From Adiantum capillus-veneris (lineage: Eukaryota; Streptophyta; Polypodiopsida; Polypodiales; Pteridaceae): DNA of 64,000 nt. The stretch spans positions 64,451,184 through 64,515,183 of the forward strand of contig CM043942.1 of assembly GCA_014529385.2 (NCBI GenBank). Direction: 5' to 3'. The notes beneath the pieces were generated by a model. It saw only the letters and a program-made list of their open reading frames with translations, was not told the DNA's origin and searched no databases. The stretch's first letter is position 1. Each line of letters opens with the position of its first letter. Below are positions 23,258 to 34,195 of this stretch, piece after piece. A program made the position numbers and the translations under genes.

Positions 23258-23800
23258 ATGATGACCATGCAATTGAGCTCTTACCAAGAAGCTCAATGCC
23301 TAACAAGCCTCCTTATCGAGTTTTCACAAGATCAACAAGAGGAATTCATGAGGCAAGTGCATGAATTGGTGAAAAAAAAAGGGATGGTGAGGTCTAGCTT
23401 CTCTCCATGTTGTTCACCATTGCTTTTAGTGCAAAAGAAAGACGACACATATCACATGTGTATCGACTATAGAGCACTAAATAAGATCACTATCAAAAAT
23501 AGATTTCCTGTGCTGCAGGTAGAAGATCTATTTGATAAGTTACAAGTTTTGACCTAACAAATGTTCCAGATGCATTCAAACTCATGATGGACAAAAAATT
23601 TCAGGCCATTCAAATTCTCATGAGGAGTACAAGCAACACCTCCAAGGAATCTTTCAAGTTGTTTTCATTAATCAAAAGAAAAGTGAATTTTTCCTACAAG
23701 AGACTCCATATTTAGGTCACATTATCTCTAAAGATGGCACCCGTATGGATCCAACAAAGCTAGAGATAATAAAAGGATGGCCTAATCCAAGGAATCTACA
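23258..23800 (+). pseudogene. Chromovirus reverse transcriptase with internal deletion
   Basis: 23258-23557 encodes the fingers: VRSSFSPCCSPLLLVQKKD, then MCIDYRALNKITIKNRFPV and VEDLFDKLQ. It then jumps at about 23556 to sequence from near the 'NAP..F...M' block (NVPDAFKLMMD), and on to the connection region (LGHIIS-like, about 23715). The palm with the Y.DD box is missing altogether. Catalytically dead. Confidence 0.8.
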
Positions 23801-23839
23801 TGAGGTATGAAGCTTCATAGGTATGTGTGTATACTATAG

Positions 23840-24352
23840 ATGCGTCATAGAAAAAAATTCTCGCTAATAGCAGGCCCATTACATGACTTAACAAAAAGAA
23901 ACATTAAGTATTCATGGACTACGAAAGTGCAAGAAGCTTTTGAGAAGATTAAGGAGAATCTTATCTCTCAATATGTGCTCACACTATTAGATCTCTCAAA
24001 GACATTTGAGGTACAATGTGATGCTTGTGGTAATTGCCTTGGAGCTATTTTGCTTCAAGAAGGGCATACCATAGCATATGAGAGTCAAAGACTCAACTTC
24101 GATAAGTGAGTATTGGGAAAATATGAAAAAGAGCTACTAGCTATTCTATATGTCCTAAACACGTGGAAACACTATCTCTTGGGGGCTCCATTCATCCTAC
24201 GAATGGATCACAAAGCCTCAAGAACTTGATGACGCAAACCAAGATCTCCGACAAACAAATGAGGTGGAAATTTTTTCTTTTGCAATTTAAATTTCATATT
24301 GCTCACATTGTTGGTAGGCACAATCCAGTGGTCGATGTACTTTCACAATGAC
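23840..24352 (+). pseudogene. Chromovirus RNase H
   Basis: Blocks seen: FSLIAGPLHDLTKRN (connection), FEVQCDACGNCLGAILLQE (the first Asp is present), IAYESQRLNF, YEKELLAILYVLNTWKHYL, then MRWKFFLLQFKFHIAHIVG and NPVVDVLSQ in a shifted frame. Two breaks near 24107 and 24165. The order and wording match the standard Ty3/gypsy RNase H. Confidence 0.8.
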
Positions 24353-25560
24353 CAAGGTAAATGTGGTGTCTATAGTACCTCACAATGATCTATCTTTTAT
24401 GATAGATGAGTATGCTACTGACCAAGACTTTAAGTAGGTAATTACAGCCTTTGCAATAGGGAGAAAAAAGAACCATTCACCTTGAAGGATGGTTATCTTC
24501 CAAACGGAAATAGGCTATGTGTTAATCACCCATACAATACGAAAGTCATGTATGAATCCCATACTTCTCCTTCTATGGGGCAAAAAGGGACTCCATAGTC
24601 TACTCTTTGAGGAAGAGAAATGTATTTTTGTTGGTCTACCATGGAAAGTAAACATATAAGAGTATGTTTCAAAATGAGTGGTATACCAAAAGTTGAAAAT
24701 TGATCGAGGGAAGCAACTTGGATTGTTTTAGTTGACAGGCTTAACAAGAAAACACGCTCTATGCCTGTAAAAAAGACTATTACGGCACATCAAATGGTAA
24801 CCCTCTTTAGATCTCAAATTTTCAAGCATCATGGATTTCCACCATCCATAGTGTCGGACAAAGATCCTAAAATGACCAATAATTTCTAGAAGGGTCTCTT
24901 TTGGAATGTAAGAAGTAGATTAAATTTCTCTTTTGGCCTATCATCCACAAACGGATGACCAAAGTGAAATAACTAATCTAATGATTCTTGAATCTACTAA
25001 AAGCCTACGTCATGGAAGTAGATCAATGTTCTCGATGATAGAAGTACCTACCTCTTATGAAGTATGCGTACAATGATATTGTACATACTTCTATGGGGAA
25101 AGCACCTTTCAAGGTTAAAGAGGGAAGATCCAAAAGTCCCTTACTAATTCAAGTACATGGGAAGATATTCGCTCTGCTGATGAATATAGCCGAGACCTAC
25201 AAGAATCTTTTCCAAATATTAAAGGGGTTATATCCATCTCACAGGAAAGGCAAAAAGGGCTACTGCTAATAAGAACAAAAGATCCTTAGCCTTTAAGGAA
25301 AATGATTGGGTCTTCCTAAAGTTTCTCAAGGCTCATCTGAGGCATACTACGAGCAAGAGTCCTACGGACCACCAAGAGTATGATGCTAAACTAGAAAAAA
25401 GATACTATGGTCCTTAAAATTCTTACGCCAGTCAATGAGATGGCTTATAAATTGAAGTTGCCCAACCATTGGCTCATGCAAAATGTTTTCATGAGAAGCT
25501 ACATAAGCCTTACAAAAGAGCGCCATCAAAAGAAGCAATAGTTGCAGACCCTCCAAAAAC
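24353..25560 (+). pseudogene. Chromovirus integrase (heavily decayed)
   Basis: In mixed frames: a zinc-finger trace, then VDRLTKKTRSMPVKK (about 24730, the strand after the first catalytic Asp), FKHHGFPPSIVSDKDPKM (about 24825, second catalytic Asp retained) and MKYAYNDIVHTSMGKAPF (25057 on). Later NDWVFLKFLKAHLR is the GPY/F-type C-terminal region. More than ten stops. Confidence 0.75.
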
Positions 25561-25760
25561 CGAAGAGCAAGAAGAAGTACTTCAACCTGAGTCCATCCTA
25601 TGACATGAAGACAAGGTATTAAGAAACGGCAAGATTATCTGACGATATCTTATTAAGTTTAAGAATTATTCTTTTAAAGATTCTAGATGGATGGAAAGAA
25701 CGTAGCTTAAGGATAATATGAACCTTGTCAATGCTTACAATGTTGCACTAGAGTAAGCAT
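25561..25760 (+). pseudogene. Chromodomain at the end of pol
   Basis: Frame around 25585-25740 reads LQPESIL, EDKVLRNGKII, RYLIKFKNYSF and SRWMERT, interrupted by stops. This is the P..IL.....R......YLVKWKGY....+WE pattern of chromodomains, which guide chromoviruses to marked chromatin. The usual aromatic cage is partly changed (Phe for Trp in KWK). Confidence 0.75.
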
Positions 25761-26100
25761 ATGAAAATATATTTTAAATAAAAAATGTTTTTGTCTTATA
25801 AGACTAGTTCTCTTTTTATTGTGCACAAATTTAATAAGTATACATGCTTAAAATCATGTTTGTGGTGACGATGTCTCCCAAACACCAAGTAGAACTTGTC
25901 ACTCTACTTTGGAAGTATCATATAGACTAAAGAGCAGACATGCTTGCGGCAGCTATGTCTCCCAAGCACCAAATGGATTAGTCATCCATCTTGGAATGAT
26001 GTCGAAGGATAAAAAGGGATCATCTATCTGCTAAGTAACATGGACTAATGACTAGGCTTTATCTTCTCTACCTCATAGTCGAGGACGACTATGATTTCAA

Positions 26101-26111
26101 GAGAGAGGTAA
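26101..26111 (+). promoter_or_regulatory. Polypurine tract of the chromovirus
   Basis: 'aagagagaggtaa' lies directly before the TG of the 3' LTR. The 350 bases before it are an untranslated interval after the chromodomain with two copies of a 'cttgtggtgacgatgtctccc'-like phrase (25858 and 25942). Confidence 0.65.
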
Positions 26112-27949
26112 TGTCATAAGATATAATATCTAACTTTACCAAATGATTTTCTCATATTAAACTGATCATTTAATGTGGGAGAATAAAGGGGAACAAGAGT
26201 TAGAATAGAGACATGTGCTTCTAGGCCTATCTCAACATGGGACCAAAAGGAGAGATGGTTGCATCAATAGGGGTCCAAAAGGAGATGGTCTATCAAAGAG
26301 CAATGTGCAATAAGTGCTCCTAGACTTACCTTAGCAGGGGACCAAGAGGAGAGATGGTTACATATCCATAGGGGTCCAAAAGGAGGTAGTCTATCAAAGA
26401 GCAATGTGCATCTAATGGAGCTTAAAAGACCTTAGGGTTAGCTTCATTAAATACCTCCAATGGTTAGTGTTAAAAGTCCTTTGACCTTAAGCAAGCTAGG
26501 GTTGAGCTTGAGGTGGAAACCCGACCTAAACTTGCCTTTCACCTTAAGCAATCTAGGGTTGTGCTTGAGGTGGGAACGACCTAAACTTGCCTTTGACCTT
26601 AGGCAAGCTAGGGCTGACGGGAGCTCCACCTAAGGTGCTTGTCATACTTGATGACTAAGGTACTTGAGGTACTTGTCATACTTAATGAGGAAGTTGCTTG
26701 AGAATCTTCCTATGCATGGGGGGTAAGATTCTTGAGTCAAAAAGAGACCCTACACACTTAATGAGGAAGTTTCTTGAGAAGCTTCCTATGCATGGGGGAT
26801 AAGATGCTTGAGTCAAAATGAAACCCTACACACTTAATGAGGATGTTGCTTGAGAAGATTCCTATGCATAAAAGTCTCAAAGTTAGGGGAATCTTTGACC
26901 TAAACTTCCACTCACCCAAGGGGCACCCATTTTCTAAAAGGGCACATGGGACACATGTCAGACTCTCACTAAGCTTAACCACATGGTGTGCTTGAATGCT
27001 ATTGGTTGGGCTAAAGAGGGGTCCAATGAGCTTCTAGATCCATCGGAAAAATATCTAGATATTTTCAAGCTCTCTCTCTCTCTCTATGGGGTAAGGAGGA
27101 CACTTGTCAAAAGACTACCCATGTACTTGATTGCATACTGCATGTGATTGGCTAGGGGGGGAGGGGTCCAATGAGCTTGCAGCATGTGGAAAAGTTGCAA
27201 CTAGCCCCAAGATAGCAAGGGGGGTGCTAGGGGGATATACACCACACACACACACTCATTTTGTGGATCAATTCTCACTTGGTGTAAGTTGAGGAACTCC
27301 ACCTCCTTCTCCAAGATTGTGAGAAGTAATAGCCTACACCAACACTCTTGGCTATGGAATGCAGACCCAAGCAGGAGCCATACTTCAATGCTTAAGCTTT
27401 CCATCTTCGCCATCTTCATTACTATGCTATTATGTATGCTAGCAAGAATATTAATGATAAGTGAGGAATTATTTCTTTCTCCTATGGAATGTTTATTCTT
27501 CCTCATCCCTATCCTCTTTCCCCACTAGCTCTCTTCACCTTCAAAGGTGTTTGAGGCCTTGGGACTGAGGTTTGGGATAGTTAATGCTTTTTAGAAAGTT
27601 TATGTTATGCTTGTGATGCATGAAGCCTTCCATCTTCATTGCATCACCTTGGTCACAAGGAACACAAAGATTGTATTGTACCAACTCTCTCTTGATGGGA
27701 GAAACTATAATACAAATGCCTATTGGAGGGGGGACGGGCTCCATATGAATCCAATCCTCAACTATTGTTATGTCCTCTAAACTCTCTCTCTTGAAAAAGT
27801 ATTGTTCATGCCAAGCTAACTAAGTACCATGTTTATGTTGCTACCATCAATTAAGTTTACCCGCTATGCTCAGAAAGTAATCTCACAAAACTGCTCAACT
27901 AATATCCTAATTCCACTACTCTCAAAGTTCATAGGCCATTTCCATTACA
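26112..27949 (+). repeat. Chromovirus 3' LTR (1838 bp)
   Basis: Aligns end to end with the 5' LTR. It has three rather than four of the ~75-bp 'gaggaagttgcttgag' units (about 26690-26880), which accounts for most of the 63-bp length difference. The end CCATTACA is followed by AGAAT and then element B sequence. Confidence 0.92.
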
Positions 27950-28476
27950 AGAATAAACCAAATACCAAGGGTACTCTATAAGGGATTGATAATTGGGCGA
28001 AGGACCAGAAACTATTCGAAGAGATGAACTTTGCAAGAGATGTTTTGTGAGTAATGTTAAAAAACCAGAAACTACCTCATCACAAAGAAAATCGGGTGAG
28101 ACTAAAGCCAGTTCAGGGTTGTACATGAGTCACTATTTCGAACAGACCGATTTGAAGGACTCGAAACAGGACCAACTGCAAGGAGGTCGGGAGTTGAACC
28201 AAATAGATATGTCAGACCAGCTGATTTTCAAAAATGGATCAAAAAATACAGTGGATTTAGGGATCCATATGACCAGTTAGCAAGCTTTAAACAAGTGCTA
28301 AGAGAAAAATGCATATTTGACTTCCATACTCAATTCGAGGGATTTGGAATGACATTAGAAGGAAAAGCACTGGCATGGTTCCAAAATATTCCACCAAGGT
28401 CAATCATGGACTTAAATACATTCCCTCAAGGATTTGTAGCTGCATGTTCCAAAATGGGGATCAAACATAACACGGT
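27950..28476 (+). pseudogene. gag: Element B gag, middle part
   Basis: Resumes gag of element B after the chromovirus. Towards the end the translation shows YDQLASFKQVLREKC, then LEGKALAWFQNIPP, the conserved gag helix with the W (GKAL.WF..L), and FVAACSKMGIKHNT. The sequence breaks inside the codon after ..HNT, where the 2-kb small-ORF unit is inserted, and continues at 30480. Confidence 0.8.
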
Positions 28477-29300
28477 GTCGTGTTGTGACACGTACATAGT
28501 GGGAACGCATGCTACAAGAGTTATCTTGTAATTTTTTAGATACATAATTATCTTTCCTATAATGTACATATGCATATTTAAGTATAATAATGAGCCTTCT
28601 ATCTCATACTATTATTTTTCTCAAGGGTAACATATCCTTACTTTACCATCAGAAAATACTATGGGAAAAGCATCAATAACTCCGTCTCTTTAACTTGGGG
28701 CAAAAAGCATTGATTCTTTATTTCTACTATTTCATTATCATCTCACACCCTAGCTAGATCCTATATCTAGGGTAAACTCCAATATATATATATTCTATGT
28801 ATTTTTTATACTTTTCTTATATTTCTTTTTAAATAGCTACTAGGAGAGAATCAAATCCTAGTGGGACACTAGGTGGCATGATTTCAAAGATACACTTATT
28901 TTAATGCATTATTGCAAGCATGATTACAAAACTTTGTCAAGGAGCAATGTCATGCTTTCATATGGCATGAGGTGTCCTTTGGAATTAAATGAAAGTCAAG
29001 GCTAAGGAGACCACATGAAGACTTTTGCTGCCATAAATGGACCCTATTTTGATGATTTTTTTACACAAGGTTCCAATCCGAATTGGAAAATGATTTTAAA
29101 ATGAAAATCGTAGCTAATGAGCTGAAGTTTCTGCCCATATTTTTATTTTTTTATTTGGAGCTACGGTTGAGGAGATATGATCAAAATACTGGACCCTAGT
29201 CTGCCCACATCATGCAGGGACAGCTCATTTCCAACTTTTCCAATTCCTGTTCACACTGGCTCCTCTCTTCTTGTGTAAACCCTTGTGGGTTCCCTTCACC

Positions 29301-29310
29301 TATAAAAGGG
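29301..29310 (+). promoter_or_regulatory. TATA box of small-ORF unit copy 1
   Basis: TATAAAAGGG after 'cccttcacc', in a good plant context; conserved in copy 2 (54448-54456, minus). Transcription would begin about 30 bases on, near 29330, leaving about 825 bp upstream as U3-like promoter. Confidence 0.75.
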
Positions 29311-29560
29311 GACCTCTTCTTACTGGGAAGAAACTCAAGCATTCAAGCCATTGATGAGAGGAATTCTTGAGGGAGTGAGTAGTAATGACTAATTGTACTT
29401 AGCCCCATTAACATAAGCCCAAGCCTACACTTTCTCCTAGAGGAAAACTAGCCATTCTTGTATGCCATCCTTGGAGGATCAACTCTAATCAAAGAAGGTG
29501 TTGTACTTGGTGTATCAATCAACGTTGAATTCTCCCCTCTTCTTCTCTCTCCCATCAATA

Positions 29561-29826
29561 ATGGTGCCGAAGGGTTTCAAGTAAGATGTGTTCTACATTG
29601 ATGTTTTCTTGATTTCTTGTTGTTTTCATTTTCATCTCTAATCCAACATATATATATGTATCTAATCTCATCTCCTTAACCAAACCTATCTCTCTCATTC
29701 TTAGTAATTCATCCTCTCTAGGTTCTCTTTGCTACAGGTACATCTCTCCCTGCAGTATCCTTATTGTCTACGGGCAAGAATAGGGCTTGGGAGGGAAACT
29801 TCTCATCTCTTCACTTCTCTCATATC
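29561..29826 (+). other. Leader with conserved spliceosomal intron (29581-29737)
   Basis: Donor GTAAGATG and acceptor TTTGCTACAG are identical in both copies of the unit, bounding 157 nt here and 240 nt in copy 2. An ATG at 29561 lies 20 nt before the donor. In copy 2, splicing joins a 44-codon leader frame that ends in TAG directly abutting the ATG of ORF A; here a 2-base loss before the donor puts the spliced frame out after 21 codons. Whether the leader peptide is made is unknown. Intron use is inferred from the sites alone. Confidence 0.55.
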
Positions 29827-29850
29827 TACATTTCTCACATACTATCCTAG

Positions 29851-30069
29851 ATGAATAACCCACATGATGATCATTTCTATCGCTTTCACTCTGTACGATC
29901 TATTAGAATTAACGTATGGATTAGTCGTAAAATACACTTTCAACAACGTATAGTGTTTCTCTTCGGCCCTGAAAGGCTCAATGAAATACTTCTATCACCC
30001 GATCCCATCATACTACCTCTCATAGACTATAATTTTTCTTTTGATGTAAGCGTAGTTATCTTGCTATGA
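29851..30069 (+). CDS. Small-ORF family protein A, copy 1 (72 aa)
   Basis: An intact ORF of 72 codons starting right after a TAG (CC TAG ATG). Key blocks: SIRINVWISRKIHFQQ, VFLFGPERLNEIL, PIILPLIDY, FSFDV. Copy 2 on the other strand differs at one residue while carrying seven silent changes, so the protein was under constraint when the copies diverged. In its core it is about 44 percent identical to protein B that follows. Hydrophobic strands around an amphipathic helix suggest a small alpha/beta fold, perhaps a dimer or an A/B heterodimer (inference). Not recognised as any named family. Confidence 0.7.
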   Translation: MNNPHDDHFYRFHSVRSIRINVWISRKIHFQQRIVFLFGPERLNEILLSPDPIILPLIDYNFSFDVSVVILL

Positions 30070-30278
30070 ACCAAGAGGATTTGTACACACAATTAATCCC
30101 AATCACTAGACAAAATATATATATTATGGTAAGCACAAAACTACAATTCCAAAGAACAATTCGTAGCCTATTTGGTCAGCCAAGATTGAATGCCATTAAC
30201 TCATCCATTAACCCTTTCATATTACCCATGATACGATATGACCATAGCCTTGATGTTTTCATCTTCGTATTGTTTTGA
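30066..30278 (+). CDS. Small-ORF family protein B, copy 1 (70 aa)
   Basis: The start ATG overlaps the stop of protein A as ATGA, a classic stop-start overlap. Blocks: RQNIYIMVSTKLQFQ, SLFGQPRLNAIN, NPFILPMIRYD, SLDVFIFVLF. It is homologous to protein A, so the pair arose by tandem duplication. Copy 2 differs at two residues and two silent sites. About 200 bases of pyrimidine-rich, non-coding sequence lie between its stop and the element end. Function unknown. Confidence 0.7.
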   Translation: MNQEDLYTQLIPITRQNIYIMVSTKLQFQRTIRSLFGQPRLNAINSSINPFILPMIRYDHSLDVFIFVLF

Positions 30279-30484
30279 CATTCTCTTTTGCGTTCTTTCT
30301 TTGTGTGTGTGAATGCAAGAGAGAAAGAGTGAGTCTTCTTTGATTGCACTTCTTTCCAAACCCTAGTCTTCATGGCATCTATGGTTTAACTCCTTCATAT
30401 AGTTTTTGTTGAGTTCTCTCACAAACTCTCACAGCCATAAGCCCGGTGCTTTCCTGGCAAGACCGCAAATTTCTCGACAACGGT

Positions 30485-31440
30485 AGCTCAAATCTATAGC
30501 TTCAAACAGAAACAAGGTGAGTCTGTTAGGGATTGTGCAGCTAGAATGAAACAATACATTGCAAGATGCCCAGAACTAGAGATACCTGAAGAAAAAAGAT
30601 TAGTATCATTGTTTCTAGAGGGACTACTAAAAAAAGAGCTTCATGATATATTGTATAGCAACAAGCATATGACCCTAGAAGAGTGTGTGTCAGATGCTAT
30701 TGACTTAGGAGACAATTGTGATATTTTCAATGAAGAAGATGTCCTAAGGATAATCAAAGTGAGAAAACAACATCCACCAAACTAGCAAAAGTGGAAATGG
30801 CTACTGCAACACCGCTTATAGCCATAGAAGACATGCTGGAAAGGATGAATGACATGATGAATAACATGCAAAAAGCATCTATGAGGGGACATGACAAGGA
30901 ATACCTACCAATTAGGCTGCAAAAATGGTGTGCAATCAAGGGAAAATGGACCAACCATGAGACCAATGAGTGCTATTACTAACCAAAGTATAATGGGAAT
31001 GTTCAATACGTGCCTATGAGGCCACAAGGACAACCCATATACAGATATCAGCCTAATATGGCCCCAGCTCAAAGACCACTGATGGGTATGAAAAACCTCA
31101 ACCCGTGTTGGGTCAACAACCTCCATATCCTAGACATAATGCAATGCCTGCAAAGTACATGCATTCAGAGGGATTCATAGATGAACAAGCACTAGTACCT
31201 GTTACACCCTATACTGAGCCTAGTCCATCTACAGTAATGGTAGAAGGAGATTGATATAATTCACATCCACCACCAATGGAAGAACCTGTGAATTATACTA
31301 CACTAGAGCTTGCAACAATGTACTATGTAGCTAATCAAAGAGTTAGACCTCCAATGGTAAGACCCATGATTAAGCCAAGAACTGGAAAATGTCATAACTG
31401 TGGTGTAGATGATCATTGAAAAAATGAATGCCCAGAGCTT
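30485..31440 (+). pseudogene. gag: Element B gag, C-terminal part and first knuckle
   Basis: The frame resumes as VAQIYSFKQKQGESVRDCAARMKQYI, the common gag stretch (Y..LKQ..ESVR.Y..RF), then EEKRLVSLFLEGLLKKELHD and MTLEECVSDAIDLGD (30546-30785). A Pro/Tyr/Gln-rich spacer follows. The first knuckle is CHNCGVDDH*KNEC near 31390-31430, complete but for one TGA. Confidence 0.8.
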
Positions 31441-31800
31441 GACAAGAACATTAAGCCAGTTGAAGCTTTTTGTATGAAATGTTGCAAAAAGGGAGGACAC
31501 TTCCTTGAAGATTGTCCAAAGATTCCTTTAAACAAGGGTAAAACAATAGTGAATGTAGTCCAAGTGATACCTAGTAGCTCATCAGAGAGTGAACCTATTG
31601 TTCCAGTCAAGGTAGTCACCAGAGCCCAAGCTAAGAAAAAGAAACATAACTCCTCTGATGATTCGGAGAATACTAAAATTTTCTCTCAAAAGACCAAGAG
31701 AAGCAGAAGCAAAAGGTATGAGATGAGAAAGCTGAAACAAAGGGCTGAAAATCGAGGAGAAAGCCAAGAAACTATTCCAAGAAAAAGTGAAAGAAGCTAG
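31441..31800 (+). pseudogene. Element B second zinc knuckle and basic linker
   Basis: CMKCCKKGGHFLEDC (about 31471-31515) is a CX2CX4HX4C-type knuckle with an extra Cys. The next 85 residues are Ser/Lys/Arg-rich (RAQAKKKKHNSSDDSEN, KTKRSRSKRYEMRK) and probably bind RNA or act as a nuclear signal. The frame is open from 31474 to 31800. Confidence 0.75.
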
Positions 31801-32431
31801 AAGTGGAGGATCGATTTTGGTACACAAATTTTTTTATCCAAGCTTACCAAGCTGGACCTAGAGCAGGCCAAAACATGTAAAACACATGGAAAAACTATCC
31901 TTCTCCAGATATGGAAGCAGCTAAGCTTGAAGCGTATCAAAATTTGGTAAGAACTGCTTAAGAGATACTGGAAAAACAAAAACCCAAGCTCGAGAGTATG
32001 GCAAACCCTGAGGATCTTGTGCTAGGAACCAGTAAAGAGAAATCCCAAGTGGTGGTAGAACCCCCACCTTGAAAATAAAGAGCCAGAACTCATAGTGCCA
32101 GGCAGTGAAAATATCTTAGATGGAACTCCATTCGTAGAAGAAGATTGGCTAGGACACTTATGAAAAAAATTTAGATAGATTAATGATGGGAGCCTAACTC
32201 TGAAGTCAGCTCCTATAGAGGAAGTTTGGTTAGACAATCACCTCCTGATATGGGCATGGATGTACAATCCTTGTATGGGGATTGCAGATCTGAAGCTTCA
32301 GGAACGTCTAAACCAATTACTCTGAAAACACTACCCTCTACTTGGGAGATAACGAGATGAATCCATAGTGTGAAACCACTCAAGTAAAAAGATCGGAACA
32401 GACCCTAGAGGTAGACAACATCCATTCAATC

Positions 32432-33000
32432 ATGTCTACAACCATTCAATGCACTCTTACTTTAGGAGAATTGTTAAAAATTAGACCATATCTATGGAAC
32501 GATCTACAAAAAACTCTAGAGAAGGTGGGGATAATAGGGCTAATCATGAAAAGTTTGGAGAAGTTGAAACATGAAATGGATAACAAAGAGATTCAATCCG
32601 TTCCAATGAGCAAAGTTGAAGAATACTACGAAGGGGAAGAAGGAAACACAACCCTTCCAGTGAGATACAATGATATAGAAACCATGGCAATACTGGATAG
32701 TGGGGCAGGCATAGCCATAGCCACGAAAGCAGTATGGGAATCATGGGAAAGACCAACCATGAGACAAAATGGAATGAAATTGCAATTGGTTGATGGACAC
32801 ATCAAAAAACCCGAGTTCTTGAAAAAGTGATAGTTAGTTCTTGTGGAATTGATTAAAAACACACTTTTGGAATAGTACATTTAGAAAGAAACTCAATTAT
32901 GAAATCATCTTAGGAAGACCTTTCATGTGAAAAGTACAACTTATCCAGGATTGGGGAAACAATTAGCTATAGTTCAAGCAAGTGGCATCAATAACAAGGG
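32432..33000 (+). pseudogene. pro: Element B protease
   Basis: MAILDSGAGIAIATKAVW (around 32683-32740) carries the intact Asp-Ser-Gly catalytic triplet. After a stop at 32828 another frame shows EIILGRPF (about 32910), the ILGRPF strand. The region before the active site (VEEYYEGEEGNTTLPV) matches the same place in the gag-protease element at 49.3 kb (GQYFEGDESNATIPI), so the two proteases are relatives. Confidence 0.75.
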
Positions 33001-34190
33001 TTAATCTAGAAGATCACACTTATAGAGATGTCATGAAAACGACCATACAAGAATATGACTCAGTCTCTTTGGCTAAAACTAAGCTTCCATCTTGGTTGAA
33101 CAAAGACACACCTATTTGGATGTGCGGAGCCTCAGAAAATGGGAGCTTAAAACGAGAAGAATGTATCTTAGAAAGGGATTGCACAGATGAAGCCTATGTA
33201 CTTGAACCCTTTCCAAACGTTTGTTTGAGCCATTTGAGTGGACTCAAATTTTAGCAACAATGGATGTATGTGTAAATACTTCTATGCCTAGTCAATTTTG
33301 CAATGAGGACGGCTACGGCATTATTCCTATACAAATGATCTCAACCCTTCACATTGAAGATGAAATTCAAGAATCTAAGGACTTAATGAAAGCTCAACAA
33401 ACCTTTTCAGACCTCTACTATGATGCAACGGATGAGCTAGAAGAACATTTAGCTACCTCAGATGATTCGAGGTCAGAAAAAGAACATGTGAGAGCTAAAC
33501 TACTCATAAAAGGAGGGGAGGAAAAGTTTTTTGACTTTCCAAACCAGAAACCAAGACGACAGAAATGGTATAGAAGAAAAAGAAAGAGGAGAAACTTGAA
33601 ATCTAGACCTATGCCATCAGTCTCCACCAGTAGAACACAGTTTCTGATGCCAATAGATGCACATGATTGTGTCAAAGACTAAATAAATGGTAGATATCCT
33701 TTAAACAAAAAGTAGGAAATATCAAAAACATTGAGAAAAACGAGAAAGGAAACTCAAGCAAAACCTAAATACCAGGACAAGGGTTCAACCATGACAGGAG
33801 TTGAACGAAGAAAGAAGTATCAAGAGTTGAAGAAAGCTCTAAAGGAGATATATACAACTAAAATGGAAACCACTGAGGAGGAAGGTAAAGATATAATGAG
33901 TGATCCATCCCATTACAAGAAATATACTCTCCAAGATAAAAAAATCATAGTCAAAGAACCTGTTAGGAAACTACAAAAACTGGGCAAATCCTACGAAGGA
34001 CCTAAAAATGCAAAAAAATAGATCTGGTCGAACCAAGAGAAGAGCCTAGACCTGTCTACATTGCAAATGACCTGACAGAAGAAGAAGAAGAGCTTTTGTT
34101 AAGATTACTAAAAGAATATCGAGATATATATCTTTGCTTGGTCTTATAAGGATCTCAAGGATGTTGATCCAGAAATCTATCAACATACCA
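33001..34190 (+). pseudogene. Element B protease-to-RT spacer
   Basis: Open pieces at 32982-33254, 33221-33682 and 33731-34021 give charged, low-homology sequence rich in Glu, Lys and Asp with a basic patch (RRQKWYRRKRKRRNLKSR). No domain recognised. Position suggests the linker that links protease to reverse transcriptase. Confidence 0.5.
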
Positions 34191-34195
34191 TACCT

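Larger units (their letters stand above)
18773..27949 (+). mobile_element. Complete chromovirus (Ty3/gypsy) with both LTRs
   Basis: LTRs 18773-20673 and 26112-27949 both start TGTCATAA and end CCATTACA; a tRNA-iMet-type primer site follows the first and a purine tract precedes the second. Internal order is gag, knuckle, protease, RT, RNase H, integrase, chromodomain, which defines chromoviruses. Flanking pentamers are GGAAC (18768-18772) and AGAAT (27950-27954): three of five bases match, both mismatches being transitions, so the duplication is probable but decayed. The RT catalytic core is deleted and integrase has many stops. The LTRs differ by substitutions and by repeat-unit number, so it is old. 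Confidence 0.9.
28477..30479 (+). mobile_element. 2.0-kb LTR-like unit carrying the small-ORF pair A-B (copy 1)
   Basis: Flanked by ACGGT on both sides (28472-28476 and 30480-30484), and its removal restores the gag frame of element B, so it is a clean insertion. Ends read TGTCG...CGACA if the shared T is counted. A TATA box (29301), a GT-AG intron (29581-29737) and two ORFs (29851, 30066) follow in order. A second copy on the minus strand lies at 53198-55284. There is no reverse transcriptase, primer site or internal LTR. It is either a solo LTR with coding sequence in it or a small non-autonomous element. Confidence 0.85.
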
